Source of the DNA: Chloroflexota bacterium
GTDB lineage: Bacteria; Chloroflexota; Anaerolineae; Aggregatilineales; Phototrophicaceae
Direction: 5' to 3'
Length of the DNA: 10,058 bases
Assembly: GCA_026706395.1 (NCBI GenBank)
Contig: JAPOYU010000032.1
Coordinates: 1-10,058, forward strand
The position numbers were made by a program, and so were the translations under genes. Within the stretch, counting starts at the first letter, position 1. The number at the start of each line of letters is the position of its first letter. The notes under the pieces are model-generated. The model saw only the letters and a program-made list of their open reading frames with translations, made no database searches and had not been told where the DNA came from. Below, piece after piece: positions 1 to 5,726 of this stretch.

Positions 1-33
1 GGCAAATTGGTCCCAAAACAAATGTGAGCGCAT
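1..33 (-). CDS. 5' end of an unidentified gene (first 11 codons)
   Basis: An ATG at 33-31 reads MRSHLFWDQFA and runs off the left edge of the window. It is credible despite its length because a perfect TTAAGGAGG Shine-Dalgarno sequence lies 6 nt upstream. It also continues the minus-strand operon, 105 nt after the DppC-like stop codon. The eleven residues do not resemble the usual start of a DppD or DppF ATPase, which normally begins with a short strand leading to a Walker A motif, but this is too little sequence to name a product. By position it belongs to the peptide-uptake operon and could be another hydrolase or an accessory protein. Confidence 0.6.
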   Translation of the reverse strand, partial: MRSHLFWDQFA

Positions 34-39
34 TACAAT

Positions 40-48
40 CCTCCTTAA
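40..48 (-). promoter_or_regulatory. Strong ribosome-binding site for the truncated gene
   Basis: On the minus strand the sequence is TTAAGGAGG, followed by a 6-nt spacer (ATTGTA) and ATG. This is the best Shine-Dalgarno match in the window, and it is the main reason for calling the truncated gene at the left edge. Confidence 0.75.
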
Positions 49-83
49 CTTGGTTAATTGAGCGCGAATCGCCCTTTACGAGC

Positions 84-105
84 GACATCGACTCGTTTCG
101 ATGTC
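84..105 (-). repeat. Intercistronic inverted repeat after dppC
   Basis: GACATCGA (84-91) and TCGATGTC (98-105) are perfect 8-bp complementary arms around a 6-nt loop. They lie between the DppC-like stop codon and the ribosome-binding site of the next gene. No T-run follows on the minus strand, so an intrinsic terminator is unlikely. A processing, mRNA-stability or attenuation hairpin is more plausible, or a protein-binding site. Confidence 0.5.
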
Positions 106-138
106 TTCAACGCAACGGATATAGGCCAGTCCTCCCGT

Positions 139-1056
139 TCATCTCCTTCCGACGTTGCTCGGGTCGAGCCAATCTCTCACAAGCTCGCCGAGCAGATTGA
201 AGCCGACCACAAACATAAATAATGCCAGACCGGGGAAGGTCGAAGCCCACCATTGGCTCAGCAAGTAATCGCGCCCCTCCGCCACCATGCGCCCCCACTC
301 CGGCGTCGGCGGCTCGATGCCCAGGCCGAGGAAGCTCAGGCCGGCGGTCGTCAGAGCGACGAAGCCCACGTCTATCGTGATGTTCACGATGATGGGGTCA
401 AAGCCATTGCGGATGATATGCCGCGTCACGATGCGGAAATGGCTCGCGCCCAGCGCCCGCGCCGCCAGCACATATTCCTCGTTCTTGACGCTTAAGACCT
501 GCGCGCGAACCAGCCGCGCATACGAGGGCCACCAGGAAAAGCCAACCGCGATCACTGTTTGAAAGAGACCCCGTCCCAGCGCAGCGTTTAAGGCGATGGC
601 GAGCACGAGCGAGGGAAACGCCATCCAGACATCCGTCATGCGCATCAGGAAGCTGTCAACCCGACCGCCCAAATAGGCCGCCAGCGAGCCGATTACAAAA
701 CCCAGGCCGGTGGCAATGCTCAATACAACACAGACCACCCATATGGTTGTGCGCGCGGCATAAACCACCCGCGAGAAAATATCTACGCCCATGTGGTCCG
801 TGCCGAAGGGGTGTTCAGCGGATGGGGTAAGGAATTTGTTCCGCAAATTGAGAAGGGTGGCGCTTTGGGAGGTGAACAACTCCGGCCACAGCACCATAAG
901 AATCAAGAGCGCCAAGATAGCTAAACCAAGCACCGACATGGGATTGTGCCGAACGGCGAATGCAAAACGGCTCTGTTTGAATTTCCCCCAGGCCCCAACG
1001 TCCTCGTCCAGTCTTTGAATTGTCCAGCTTTCTGGAGATTCGGTTTGTCTATTCAT
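139..1056 (-). CDS. dppC: DppC-like ABC peptide/nickel-type permease
   Basis: This 305-residue protein is an inner-membrane permease of the DppC/OppC family. It would pair with the DppB-like protein to form the channel of an oligopeptide importer. A cytoplasmic N-terminus (about 1-40) precedes a first membrane segment near 41-57. HPFGTDHMGVDIFSR at 82-96 is the family's typical N-terminal motif. The EAA loop that contacts the ATPase is EYVLAARALGASHFR (194-208) running on through RHIIRN. AGLSFLGLGIEPPTPEWG (238-255) and the C-terminal GFNLLGELVRDWLDP (285-299) are also characteristic. Length is normal. Only 18 nt separate it from the upstream permease stop, so the two are co-transcribed. The ATG has only a weak purine-rich site upstream, which suggests translational coupling. 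The substrate (peptide, nickel or another oligomer) cannot be read from the permease. Confidence 0.93.
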   Translation of the reverse strand: MNRQTESPESWTIQRLDEDVGAWGKFKQSRFAFAVRHNPMSVLGLAILALLILMVLWPELFTSQSATLLNLRNKFLTPSAEHPFGTDHMGVDIFSRVVYAARTTIWVVCVVLSIATGLGFVIGSLAAYLGGRVDSFLMRMTDVWMAFPSLVLAIALNAALGRGLFQTVIAVGFSWWPSYARLVRAQVLSVKNEEYVLAARALGASHFRIVTRHIIRNGFDPIIVNITIDVGFVALTTAGLSFLGLGIEPPTPEWGRMVAEGRDYLLSQWWASTFPGLALFMFVVGFNLLGELVRDWLDPSNVGRR

Positions 1057-1074
1057 TGGATCGTCAGCTCGCTA

Positions 1075-2082
1075 TCACCCATATTGGATGCGCGGATCCA
1101 GAAACGGATACGTCAGATCAATGACGAGATTGACAAACATAAACGTAAAGCTCGCTGTAAGCGTCACGCCCATAATGACGGTGATGTCATTGCGGAAAAT
1201 GCCGATCCAGGCGTAGGTGCCCAACCCTCCCCATGAATAGATGATCTCGATCAGCAGTGCCCCGTTCAGCATAAAGGCTACATAGAGACCTAAAACGGTG
1301 ACTACCGGCAAAAGCGCATTCCGCAACACGTGAGACCATAAGACCTTTCTTTCAGATAGCCCCTTGGCATGCGCAGTGCGAACATAATCGCGGTGAATCA
1401 CACTCGCCATCGCCGAGTTCGTCGTGCGCGCCATTGCGCCGATCTGTCCCAGGCTCAGCGTGAACGCGGGCAAAATGAGATGTATCAGCGCGTCTTTGAA
1501 CGTATCCCATTGTCCCGCCAGGATTGAGTCGATCAGATACATATTGGTCACGCTGGGCGGCGCCGGCATCGCCAACGTCAGGCGACCCGACAAGGGCAAG
1601 ATATCCAGTCGCCCAGCGAAAACCAACTGGAATACCAGCCCGGCCCAAAACACCGGAATCCCCACCCCAATCAGAGAGCCAGTGATGATCGTTGACTTGA
1701 GCCAACGCGATTTGGTAGAACCGGCGAGGATGCCCAGGGGGACGCCTATCGTGAGGGTAAAGCATAAGGCGGCAATGGTCAGTTCGAGAGTCGCCGGGAA
1801 AAAGTCCCTGAGTTCCTTCAAGATAGGTTGGCGCGACACGATTGACAAGCCCAGATCGCCCGACAGCAGTCGCTCCATGTACTTGATATATTGGATATGC
1901 AGCGGTTGATCGAGGCCAAGCAGCTTCCGAGTCTTTTCCACCTGCTCTTTTGTGGCGAATTGCCCCGCCCTCGAAAGCGCCGGATCGCCGGGCAACATGT
2001 TGGAAATGAAGAAGGTAACAAACGTCACCGCAATCAAGACCCACAAGGCCTGATACAGCCGGCGGAGTACATATTCACCCAA
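1075..2082 (-). CDS. dppB: DppB-like ABC peptide/nickel-type permease
   Basis: This 335-residue permease of the DppB/OppB family is the partner of the adjacent DppC-like subunit. The start is typical: YVLRRLYQALWVLIAVTFVTF forms the first membrane helix (about 4-26), then LPGDP at 30-34. The EAA loop is RDYVRTAHAKGLSERKVLW (231-249), continuing to HVLRNALLP. IYSWGGLG (281-288) and the C-terminal DLTYPFLDPRIQYG (322-335) match family signatures. Translation begins at TTG (2082-2080). A GAGGTG site 7 nt upstream supports this, and the nearest ATG (within the GAATATG just inside the gene) is out of frame. It lies 71 nt after the binding-protein gene, in a gap with a perfect 8-bp hairpin that may set its expression below that of the binding protein. 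Confidence 0.93.
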   Translation of the reverse strand: MGEYVLRRLYQALWVLIAVTFVTFFISNMLPGDPALSRAGQFATKEQVEKTRKLLGLDQPLHIQYIKYMERLLSGDLGLSIVSRQPILKELRDFFPATLELTIAALCFTLTIGVPLGILAGSTKSRWLKSTIITGSLIGVGIPVFWAGLVFQLVFAGRLDILPLSGRLTLAMPAPPSVTNMYLIDSILAGQWDTFKDALIHLILPAFTLSLGQIGAMARTTNSAMASVIHRDYVRTAHAKGLSERKVLWSHVLRNALLPVVTVLGLYVAFMLNGALLIEIIYSWGGLGTYAWIGIFRNDITVIMGVTLTASFTFMFVNLVIDLTYPFLDPRIQYG

Positions 2083-2089
2083 GGCGCTT

Positions 2090-2095
2090 CACCTC
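2090..2095 (-). promoter_or_regulatory. Ribosome-binding site deciding the TTG start of dppB
   Basis: The minus strand reads GAGGTG, then a 7-nt spacer, then TTG. No in-frame ATG lies nearby, so this site fixes the unusual start codon. Confidence 0.65.
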
Positions 2096-2101
2096 GCTGC
2101 T

Positions 2102-2134
2102 GGGGCGAGCGGAAGCCGAAACCCCACTCGCCCC
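2102..2134 (-). repeat. Intercistronic hairpin between binding protein and permease genes
   Basis: GGGGCGAG (2102-2109) and CTCGCCCC (2127-2134) are perfect 8-bp complementary arms with a 17-nt loop. No T-run follows on the minus strand, where the DppB ribosome-binding site comes next. GC-rich hairpins just 3' of a binding-protein gene are a common way for ABC operons to stabilise the binding-protein message and keep permease expression lower. That role is inferred here from position. Confidence 0.55.
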
Positions 2135-2153
2135 GTACCCAACGATATCGAGC

Positions 2154-3737
2154 CTACATATCGTCAAAGTAAATCTGATACACGTTCTGCGTGTAGCTAT
2201 GTGGCGGTGACCACTGATAGCCCTTGACGTTGGCGTGCGATGCCGAAAGCGCCATGCCTACAACAACATTGACGTAAGGCGTTTCCGCATCCCATATCGC
2301 CTGTACCTGCTTGTAAATCTCGCAGCGCGCTTCAGGATCCAGTTCAACTTTGCCGGCCTCAAGCAGCGCGTCATTGTCCGCATTGCTGTACCAGGAGAAG
2401 TTGATGCCGCCGCCGCCGCCCTGGCTGGAATGCCCCAGTCGGCCGAAGAACTGATCCGGATCGGGCAGCGAGGGGAACATCCACACCGTGCCTACATCCG
2501 GCGCCGTATCTTGCGAGGAGTAGGCTTGAACTTTGGCGGGCCACTCGATGGCCATCGGGCGGATGGTGATGCCCAGTTGCGCCGCCCCGGCTTGCATGAT
2601 CTGCATTGCCGCGGTTTCTTCTGGGGATGTGCCTTGGTAGGCCATCGTCAATTCGAAGCCGCCATCAGCGTAACCGGCTTCCGCCATCAAGGCCTGCGCC
2701 GCCTCCACGTCCATCGCGGATTCCGGCGTCGATGCGTCGAAGCAGACAATGCCCGGCGGCAGCACGCCCTTCGCGATCGCCGCATAGCCGTTGCGCGCCA
2801 GCTCCACATGACCTTCGAAGTCGTAGACAAGCGACAGCGCCTTGCGTACGCGCGCATCCGAGAGGATCGGATGACGGCTGTTCATCGCGAAGTACAACTG
2901 GTTGAGCGTCGGATCAGTGTTGATCGTGTAAGCCGGGTTCTCGCTGAGCGCGTCCAGCGTCTCCGGGCTGCCAACCTGGATCCAGTGGGAGTCGCCGTTT
3001 TCAAGCGACAGACGGCGCGTGCTCTCTTCCTTGATTACGACGAAGATGGCGCGGTCAACGTGATTGCCTTCCCAACCCTTGAAGTAACCGTCGAAACGCT
3101 CGATGGTGAATTCTTGCTCGGGCGTGAAGGAAGTCAAAACATAAGGCCCACTGCCGGCATCATTGTTTTGCAGCCAGGTTTGACCCCAATCGTCATCGAC
3201 CGTGTTCGCCATTACCAACTCAGAATTCAGAATGTACAAGCGCGAGAGCGCCCCCAGGAAGCCGGGGAAGGGCGTAGCGAGATTGATCTGCACCGTGTAG
3301 TCGTCGATGACATCCGCGCCGGTTACCATGACCAAACTGCGCGCGACGCCGATATTCACCGCTACCAGACGATCGACCGAGTACTTAACATCTTCCGCCA
3401 AGATTTCCGTCCCGTCATGGAACATCACACCCGGTTTCAGCGTGAAGGTGTAACTCAGGCCGTCCTCAGCTTGTTCATAACTCTCGGCGAGTTCCAGCTC
3501 CCATTCCGTGACGCCGGGCAGATACTGAAGCAAGGTGTTGTAAAGATTGATCGACGGCGTATCAACGCGACTGTCAGAGGCCGCCAAGGGATCAAATGTT
3601 GGCGGTGAGCCGGCGAGCGCAATTACCAGTGTGCTCATATCTTGAGCAATGACCGCGAAACCGCTGCCGACAAGCGAAGCAACGAATAGCAGCGCGATGC
3701 TCAACAACAAGAGACGCTTTCTACTTTTCAACAACAT
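2154..3737 (-). CDS. Secreted peptide/oligopeptide-binding protein, ABC family 5 (DppA/OppA-like)
   Basis: This 527-residue extracytoplasmic binding protein would deliver its ligand to the DppB/DppC channel. The N-terminus is a classic Sec signal: KSRKR, a hydrophobic core at about 9-28, and a likely signal peptidase I cut near AVIA/QD (31-32). There is no lipobox cysteine, so nothing in the sequence suggests a lipoprotein anchor. SBP family 5 hallmarks follow: LAGSPPTFDPL (41-51), the signature MFHDGTEILAEDVKYSVDRL (105-124), GSGPYVL (195-201) and ILSDARVRKALSLVYD (291-306). Length is usual for the family. The start is an ATG with AAAGGA about 10 nt upstream. The gene lies 139 nt after the M20 gene, and its leader contains a perfect 8-bp inverted repeat. 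Ligand identity cannot be assigned. Relatives bind peptides, nickel complexes, opines or glutathione. Confidence 0.93.
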   Translation of the reverse strand: MLLKSRKRLLLLSIALLFVASLVGSGFAVIAQDMSTLVIALAGSPPTFDPLAASDSRVDTPSINLYNTLLQYLPGVTEWELELAESYEQAEDGLSYTFTLKPGVMFHDGTEILAEDVKYSVDRLVAVNIGVARSLVMVTGADVIDDYTVQINLATPFPGFLGALSRLYILNSELVMANTVDDDWGQTWLQNNDAGSGPYVLTSFTPEQEFTIERFDGYFKGWEGNHVDRAIFVVIKEESTRRLSLENGDSHWIQVGSPETLDALSENPAYTINTDPTLNQLYFAMNSRHPILSDARVRKALSLVYDFEGHVELARNGYAAIAKGVLPPGIVCFDASTPESAMDVEAAQALMAEAGYADGGFELTMAYQGTSPEETAAMQIMQAGAAQLGITIRPMAIEWPAKVQAYSSQDTAPDVGTVWMFPSLPDPDQFFGRLGHSSQGGGGGINFSWYSNADNDALLEAGKVELDPEARCEIYKQVQAIWDAETPYVNVVVGMALSASHANVKGYQWSPPHSYTQNVYQIYFDDM

Positions 3738-3762
3738 GGGAATTTCGTCCTTTCTCTTTTGT

Positions 3763-3789
3763 GTTTCTTTCCCAAATGGTTAAAGAAAC
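3763..3789 (-). repeat. Inverted repeat in the leader of the binding-protein gene
   Basis: GTTTCTTT (3763-3770) and AAAGAAAC (3782-3789) are perfect 8-bp arms around 11 nt. The repeat ends about 9 nt before the AAAGGA ribosome-binding site of the binding-protein gene. It could be an operator for an internal promoter, although I see no good -35/-10 pair here, or an mRNA hairpin affecting access to the start. AT-rich arms make the RNA stem weak, so a dyad DNA site is a fair alternative. Confidence 0.5.
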
Positions 3790-3860
3790 TAGCGCTTAAC
3801 TGCTGATTTGCTCTGGTTCCTGGTACCCCCTTTCTTCCAACTCGGAACGATACGCATGCC

Positions 3861-3875
3861 TGCCCGTTTCGGGCA
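3861..3875 (-). repeat. Tight hairpin directly after the M20 stop codon
   Basis: TGCCCG-TTT-CGGGCA is a perfect 6-bp stem with a 3-nt loop. It begins 1 nt beyond the TAG stop of the M20 gene on the minus strand. No U-tract follows, so it is better read as a 3'-end stability or partial-attenuation hairpin inside the operon than as a full terminator. Confidence 0.5.
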
Positions 3876-3876
3876 G

Positions 3877-5184
3877 CTAGCCACACCATGCGGCGATGAC
3901 TTTCGCAACCACTTCAACCATGTTGATAAAATCGTCGACGCTAACCCATTCATCGGTGCCGCCACTCTGAGTGTTGCCGCCCGACAAGGGCCCGAAACCA
4001 AGCGTTGGTATTCCACTGTAGAGAATCGGCGTGCGTATTTCACTGGCGGCGTGTAAGGACTGTACTTTCGGTGTAATCCCGGTTACATCTTCAATAGCAG
4101 CGGCAACTGCCTGATAGATGGGGCTGTCTTCCGAGATTTCAACACCGCTAATGCCCTGAAGCCACTCCAGTTGCGCCGGATGATCTCTAAGCCAGGGATC
4201 GCTATCGGAAGCTTGCCGCACAGCGATTTCAAGTTCGCGCTGAACATCAGTCAAGTCTTCGGTCGGTGGAAAAGCCAGCGCCCCAGTCATGACCGCGCTA
4301 GTCGGGATTCGACCAGGGCGAGCATCGTTGCCAGACTCAATATGGGTTATATGCAGATTGGTTGAACGCCCGATTTCTTCATAGGCGGGGTGCTGAACTT
4401 TTTGCGCGCGTTGCGTATCAAGCTCTGTAATCGCATGATATATGACCCAAGCCTTATCGATTGGGTTGACGCCCAGGTGGGAAAAGGGCGTATGCGTTGG
4501 TTCGCCTGTATCAGGCAACTGGCCGCTAACGGAAATGCGGAAGCGCAAGATCCCAGATGCGCGAGATTTTATGTCGCCGAGCCCTTCTCCCGATTCCGCC
4601 GGATGAAGATACAAAGCCGCGTCAGCATGGTAACCCTTCTCCAAGACGGCATAGATGCCTTGCGCCCGCCGTTTGCTTACCGTGCTTGCATAAGTGACCT
4701 GGCCGGACAGCGACAAACCGGCGGAACGAATCGCATCCTGCGCGCAGATCATCGCGACTACGCCACTCAGGTCATCGGCGATTGCCCAACCATACATGCG
4801 GCCGTTTTCAATCGTCCCGGCAAATGGATCGTGCTGCCATGTGTCCGTGTCCGCCACCGGCTCGCCTTCCGGATGCGCAAACACAAACAGACTGCGCCCG
4901 TCCCCTGCGCCGGGGTTTACCGCGACGACGCTCACCCGCTCAGGCTCTGGCCCATCTCCAGGCGGTGCGAAATCCGAAGGCAAGGCAAAGCGATTTGGCG
5001 CGCTTGAAATGGTCTCTACCTGACATCCCAAGCGCATGAAGTGTCCGGCTATTTCATGTTGGAGCGCTTCTTCGCTCTCAGCCGACTTGGACAAAAGCTC
5101 TCTCAGCACGTCGACATATTGTTCGCGTTTTGTCTGAATAAGCGTATGCAAGTCGCTATCATTGGAGTGGGGACGCGCAGTCAT
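3877..5184 (-). CDS. M20-fold (ArgE/DapE/CPG2-like) hydrolase homologue with altered active site
   Basis: This 435-residue cytoplasmic protein has no signal peptide. It has M20 architecture: a catalytic domain, a small dimerisation domain (about 205-320, with GILRFRISVSG at 211-221 and GRIPTSA at 291-297), then the second half of the catalytic domain. Recognisable motifs are FAHPEG (102-107), TWQHDPF (115-121), RMYGWAIADDLSG (129-141), LHAASEIR (377-384), GIPTLGFGP (391-399) and GTDEWVSVDDF (409-419). H104 and D137 match metal ligands. The GHxD aspartate is E106. The Glu-Glu pair is replaced by VSKRRAQG (169-176), the EP glutamate by H194, and the C-terminal metal His by G408. Classical M20 peptidase chemistry is therefore doubtful. 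The ATG has GGGAG 6-7 nt upstream. It is the first gene of the peptide-importer operon, which suggests a role on the imported compound. Confidence 0.85.
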   Translation of the reverse strand: MTARPHSNDSDLHTLIQTKREQYVDVLRELLSKSAESEEALQHEIAGHFMRLGCQVETISSAPNRFALPSDFAPPGDGPEPERVSVVAVNPGAGDGRSLFVFAHPEGEPVADTDTWQHDPFAGTIENGRMYGWAIADDLSGVVAMICAQDAIRSAGLSLSGQVTYASTVSKRRAQGIYAVLEKGYHADAALYLHPAESGEGLGDIKSRASGILRFRISVSGQLPDTGEPTHTPFSHLGVNPIDKAWVIYHAITELDTQRAQKVQHPAYEEIGRSTNLHITHIESGNDARPGRIPTSAVMTGALAFPPTEDLTDVQRELEIAVRQASDSDPWLRDHPAQLEWLQGISGVEISEDSPIYQAVAAAIEDVTGITPKVQSLHAASEIRTPILYSGIPTLGFGPLSGGNTQSGGTDEWVSVDDFINMVEVVAKVIAAWCG

Positions 5185-5232
5185 TGAAATCTCCCATTTC
5201 CCGAAACTTGTAGAGAAGTTCCATCATCTCAA

Positions 5233-5357
5233 TGACGCGCTTTATGACATTTTTAACATTGCAGGCATTCAACTCGCATCAAAATGACTAGTTTCTCTCT
5301 AAGCATTTTTTGGTTGCTGATCGCTCTGCATACACTTCCTAATGTGGCAGCGCGTCA
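5233..5357 (-). promoter_or_regulatory. Possible structured 5' leader of the M20 operon
   Basis: If transcription starts near 5364, the leader is about 180 nt. AGCGCGTCA (5349-5357) near its 5' end is perfectly complementary over 9 bp to TGACGCGCT (5233-5241) near its 3' end, so the RNA could fold into a closed domain of about 125 nt ending some 50 nt before the start codon. I do not recognise a known riboswitch. Two 9-mers pairing across this distance could also arise by chance, so confidence is low. Confidence 0.3.
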
Positions 5358-5370
5358 ACCATTGACGGGG

Positions 5371-5399
5371 AGTATATCTCGCAGGTATTTGCATGTCAA
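5371..5399 (-). promoter_or_regulatory. Sigma-70-type promoter for the M20/peptide-importer operon
   Basis: On the minus strand, a perfect TTGACA (5399-5394) is followed by exactly 17 bp and TATACT (5376-5371), which matches 5 of 6 bases of TATAAT. Transcription would start near 5364, about 180 nt before the M20 ATG. This is the best promoter in the window. Its -35 box is overlapped by a 17-bp palindrome, as expected of a repressed promoter. Confidence 0.65.
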
Positions 5400-5402
5400 A
5401 TA
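5386..5402. promoter_or_regulatory. Palindromic candidate operator over the -35 box
   Basis: TATTTG-CATGT-CAAATA is a perfect 6-bp dyad with a 5-bp centre. It covers the TTGACA element of the leftward promoter. A dimeric repressor bound here would block RNA polymerase. The neighbouring DeoR-type gene is the obvious candidate, but a peptide- or amino-acid-responsive regulator elsewhere is equally possible. Confidence 0.4.
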
Positions 5403-5482
5403 ATGCGGGAGAGGCGGAAGAACCCGCTGCATAGACGATTGCTCACGGCCTCAAGCATGATTTCGAGATTGCTAACTTGTCA

Positions 5483-5526
5483 AGCAGCCCTGGGCGCTGC
5501 TGACGCTGGAAGAAGGGCAGCGTCAG
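5483..5526. repeat. Two adjacent hairpin-forming inverted repeats
   Basis: AGCAGC/GCTGCT (5483-5488, 5496-5501) is immediately followed by CTGACGCTG (5500-5508) and CAGCGTCAG (5518-5526), a perfect 9-bp stem with a 9-nt loop. The two stems overlap by 2 nt. No T-run follows in either direction, so they do not look like terminators. They lie upstream of both mapped promoters, so on present evidence they are DNA sites or debris rather than leader RNA structure. Confidence 0.45.
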
Positions 5527-5564
5527 TTCATCGATGATTGATTCGCCACAGACAATGATCCGCA

Positions 5565-5640
5565 GGCGCGACCCCTAACTCGCCCGTTCCCGCCCAACAT
5601 CCTATCCCTAGGGGCGTGCCCGTGGGTCGCCCGTTTCTTC
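5565..5640. repeat. Dispersed intergenic-repeat-like patch
   Basis: This C/G-skewed stretch contains a direct repeat TCGCCCGTT (5580-5588 and 5627-5635), the palindrome CCCTAGGG, and inverted 7-bp arms GCGACCC (5568-5574) and GGGTCGC (5624-5630). Its TAGGGGCG...GTGGGTCGCCC pattern resembles the widespread short intergenic repeats of many environmental bacteria that generate spurious 'GRPTGTPL'-type peptides. Whether it is multi-copy in this genome cannot be seen from one window. Confidence 0.4.
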
Positions 5641-5658
5641 TCCCCATCATCCAATCAT

Positions 5659-5687
5659 TTGACATCCTCAACGCTATAGGTTAAATT
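5659..5687 (+). promoter_or_regulatory. Candidate promoter for the DeoR-type regulator
   Basis: A perfect TTGACA (5659-5664) is followed by 17 bp and TAAATT (5682-5687, 4 of 6 matches to TATAAT). Transcription would begin near 5694, leaving a leader of about 30 nt before the ATG at 5727. A small dyad AACAT-GA-ATGTT (5724-5735) spans that start codon and could serve autoregulation. The -10 match is modest. Confidence 0.4.
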
Positions 5688-5726
5688 CCAACATAACTCT
5701 TGTTGCTTTGAACAAACTTGCTGAAC

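Larger units (their letters stand above)
5185..5726. other. Divergent intergenic control region
   Basis: This gene-free stretch separates the leftward M20 operon from the rightward regulator. From left to right it holds the long M20 leader (to about 5364), the leftward promoter (5371-5399) with an overlapping palindrome, a weak inverted repeat GCGGG/CCCGC (5405-5427), two hairpins (5483-5526), a GC-rich patch resembling a dispersed repeat (5565-5640), and a candidate rightward promoter (5659-5687). I found no RNA gene of a known class and no convincing coding region. The divergent arrangement suggests the DeoR-type protein may control both directions. Confidence 0.7.

Noticed and set aside
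1352..2044. A 230-codon frame on the same strand as dppB in another register
   Set aside because: It lies entirely within the well-supported permease and shows no transmembrane or family pattern of its own.
2235..3608. A 457-codon open frame on the plus strand opposite the binding-protein gene
   Set aside because: Arg/His-rich, with no family motif. It is the reverse-strand shadow of a gene with clear signal peptide and SBP signatures.
5253..5306. A 17-codon frame in the M20 leader as a possible leader peptide
   Set aside because: No ribosome-binding site, no run of a regulatory amino acid, and no attenuator structure with a T-run after it.
5473..5541. A short protein-like stretch (PWALLTLEEGQRQFIDD) after an in-frame stop, suggesting a gene remnant
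   Set aside because: Bounded by stops within about 20 codons, no start or ribosome-binding site, and it coincides with the inverted repeats. Too little to call a pseudogene.
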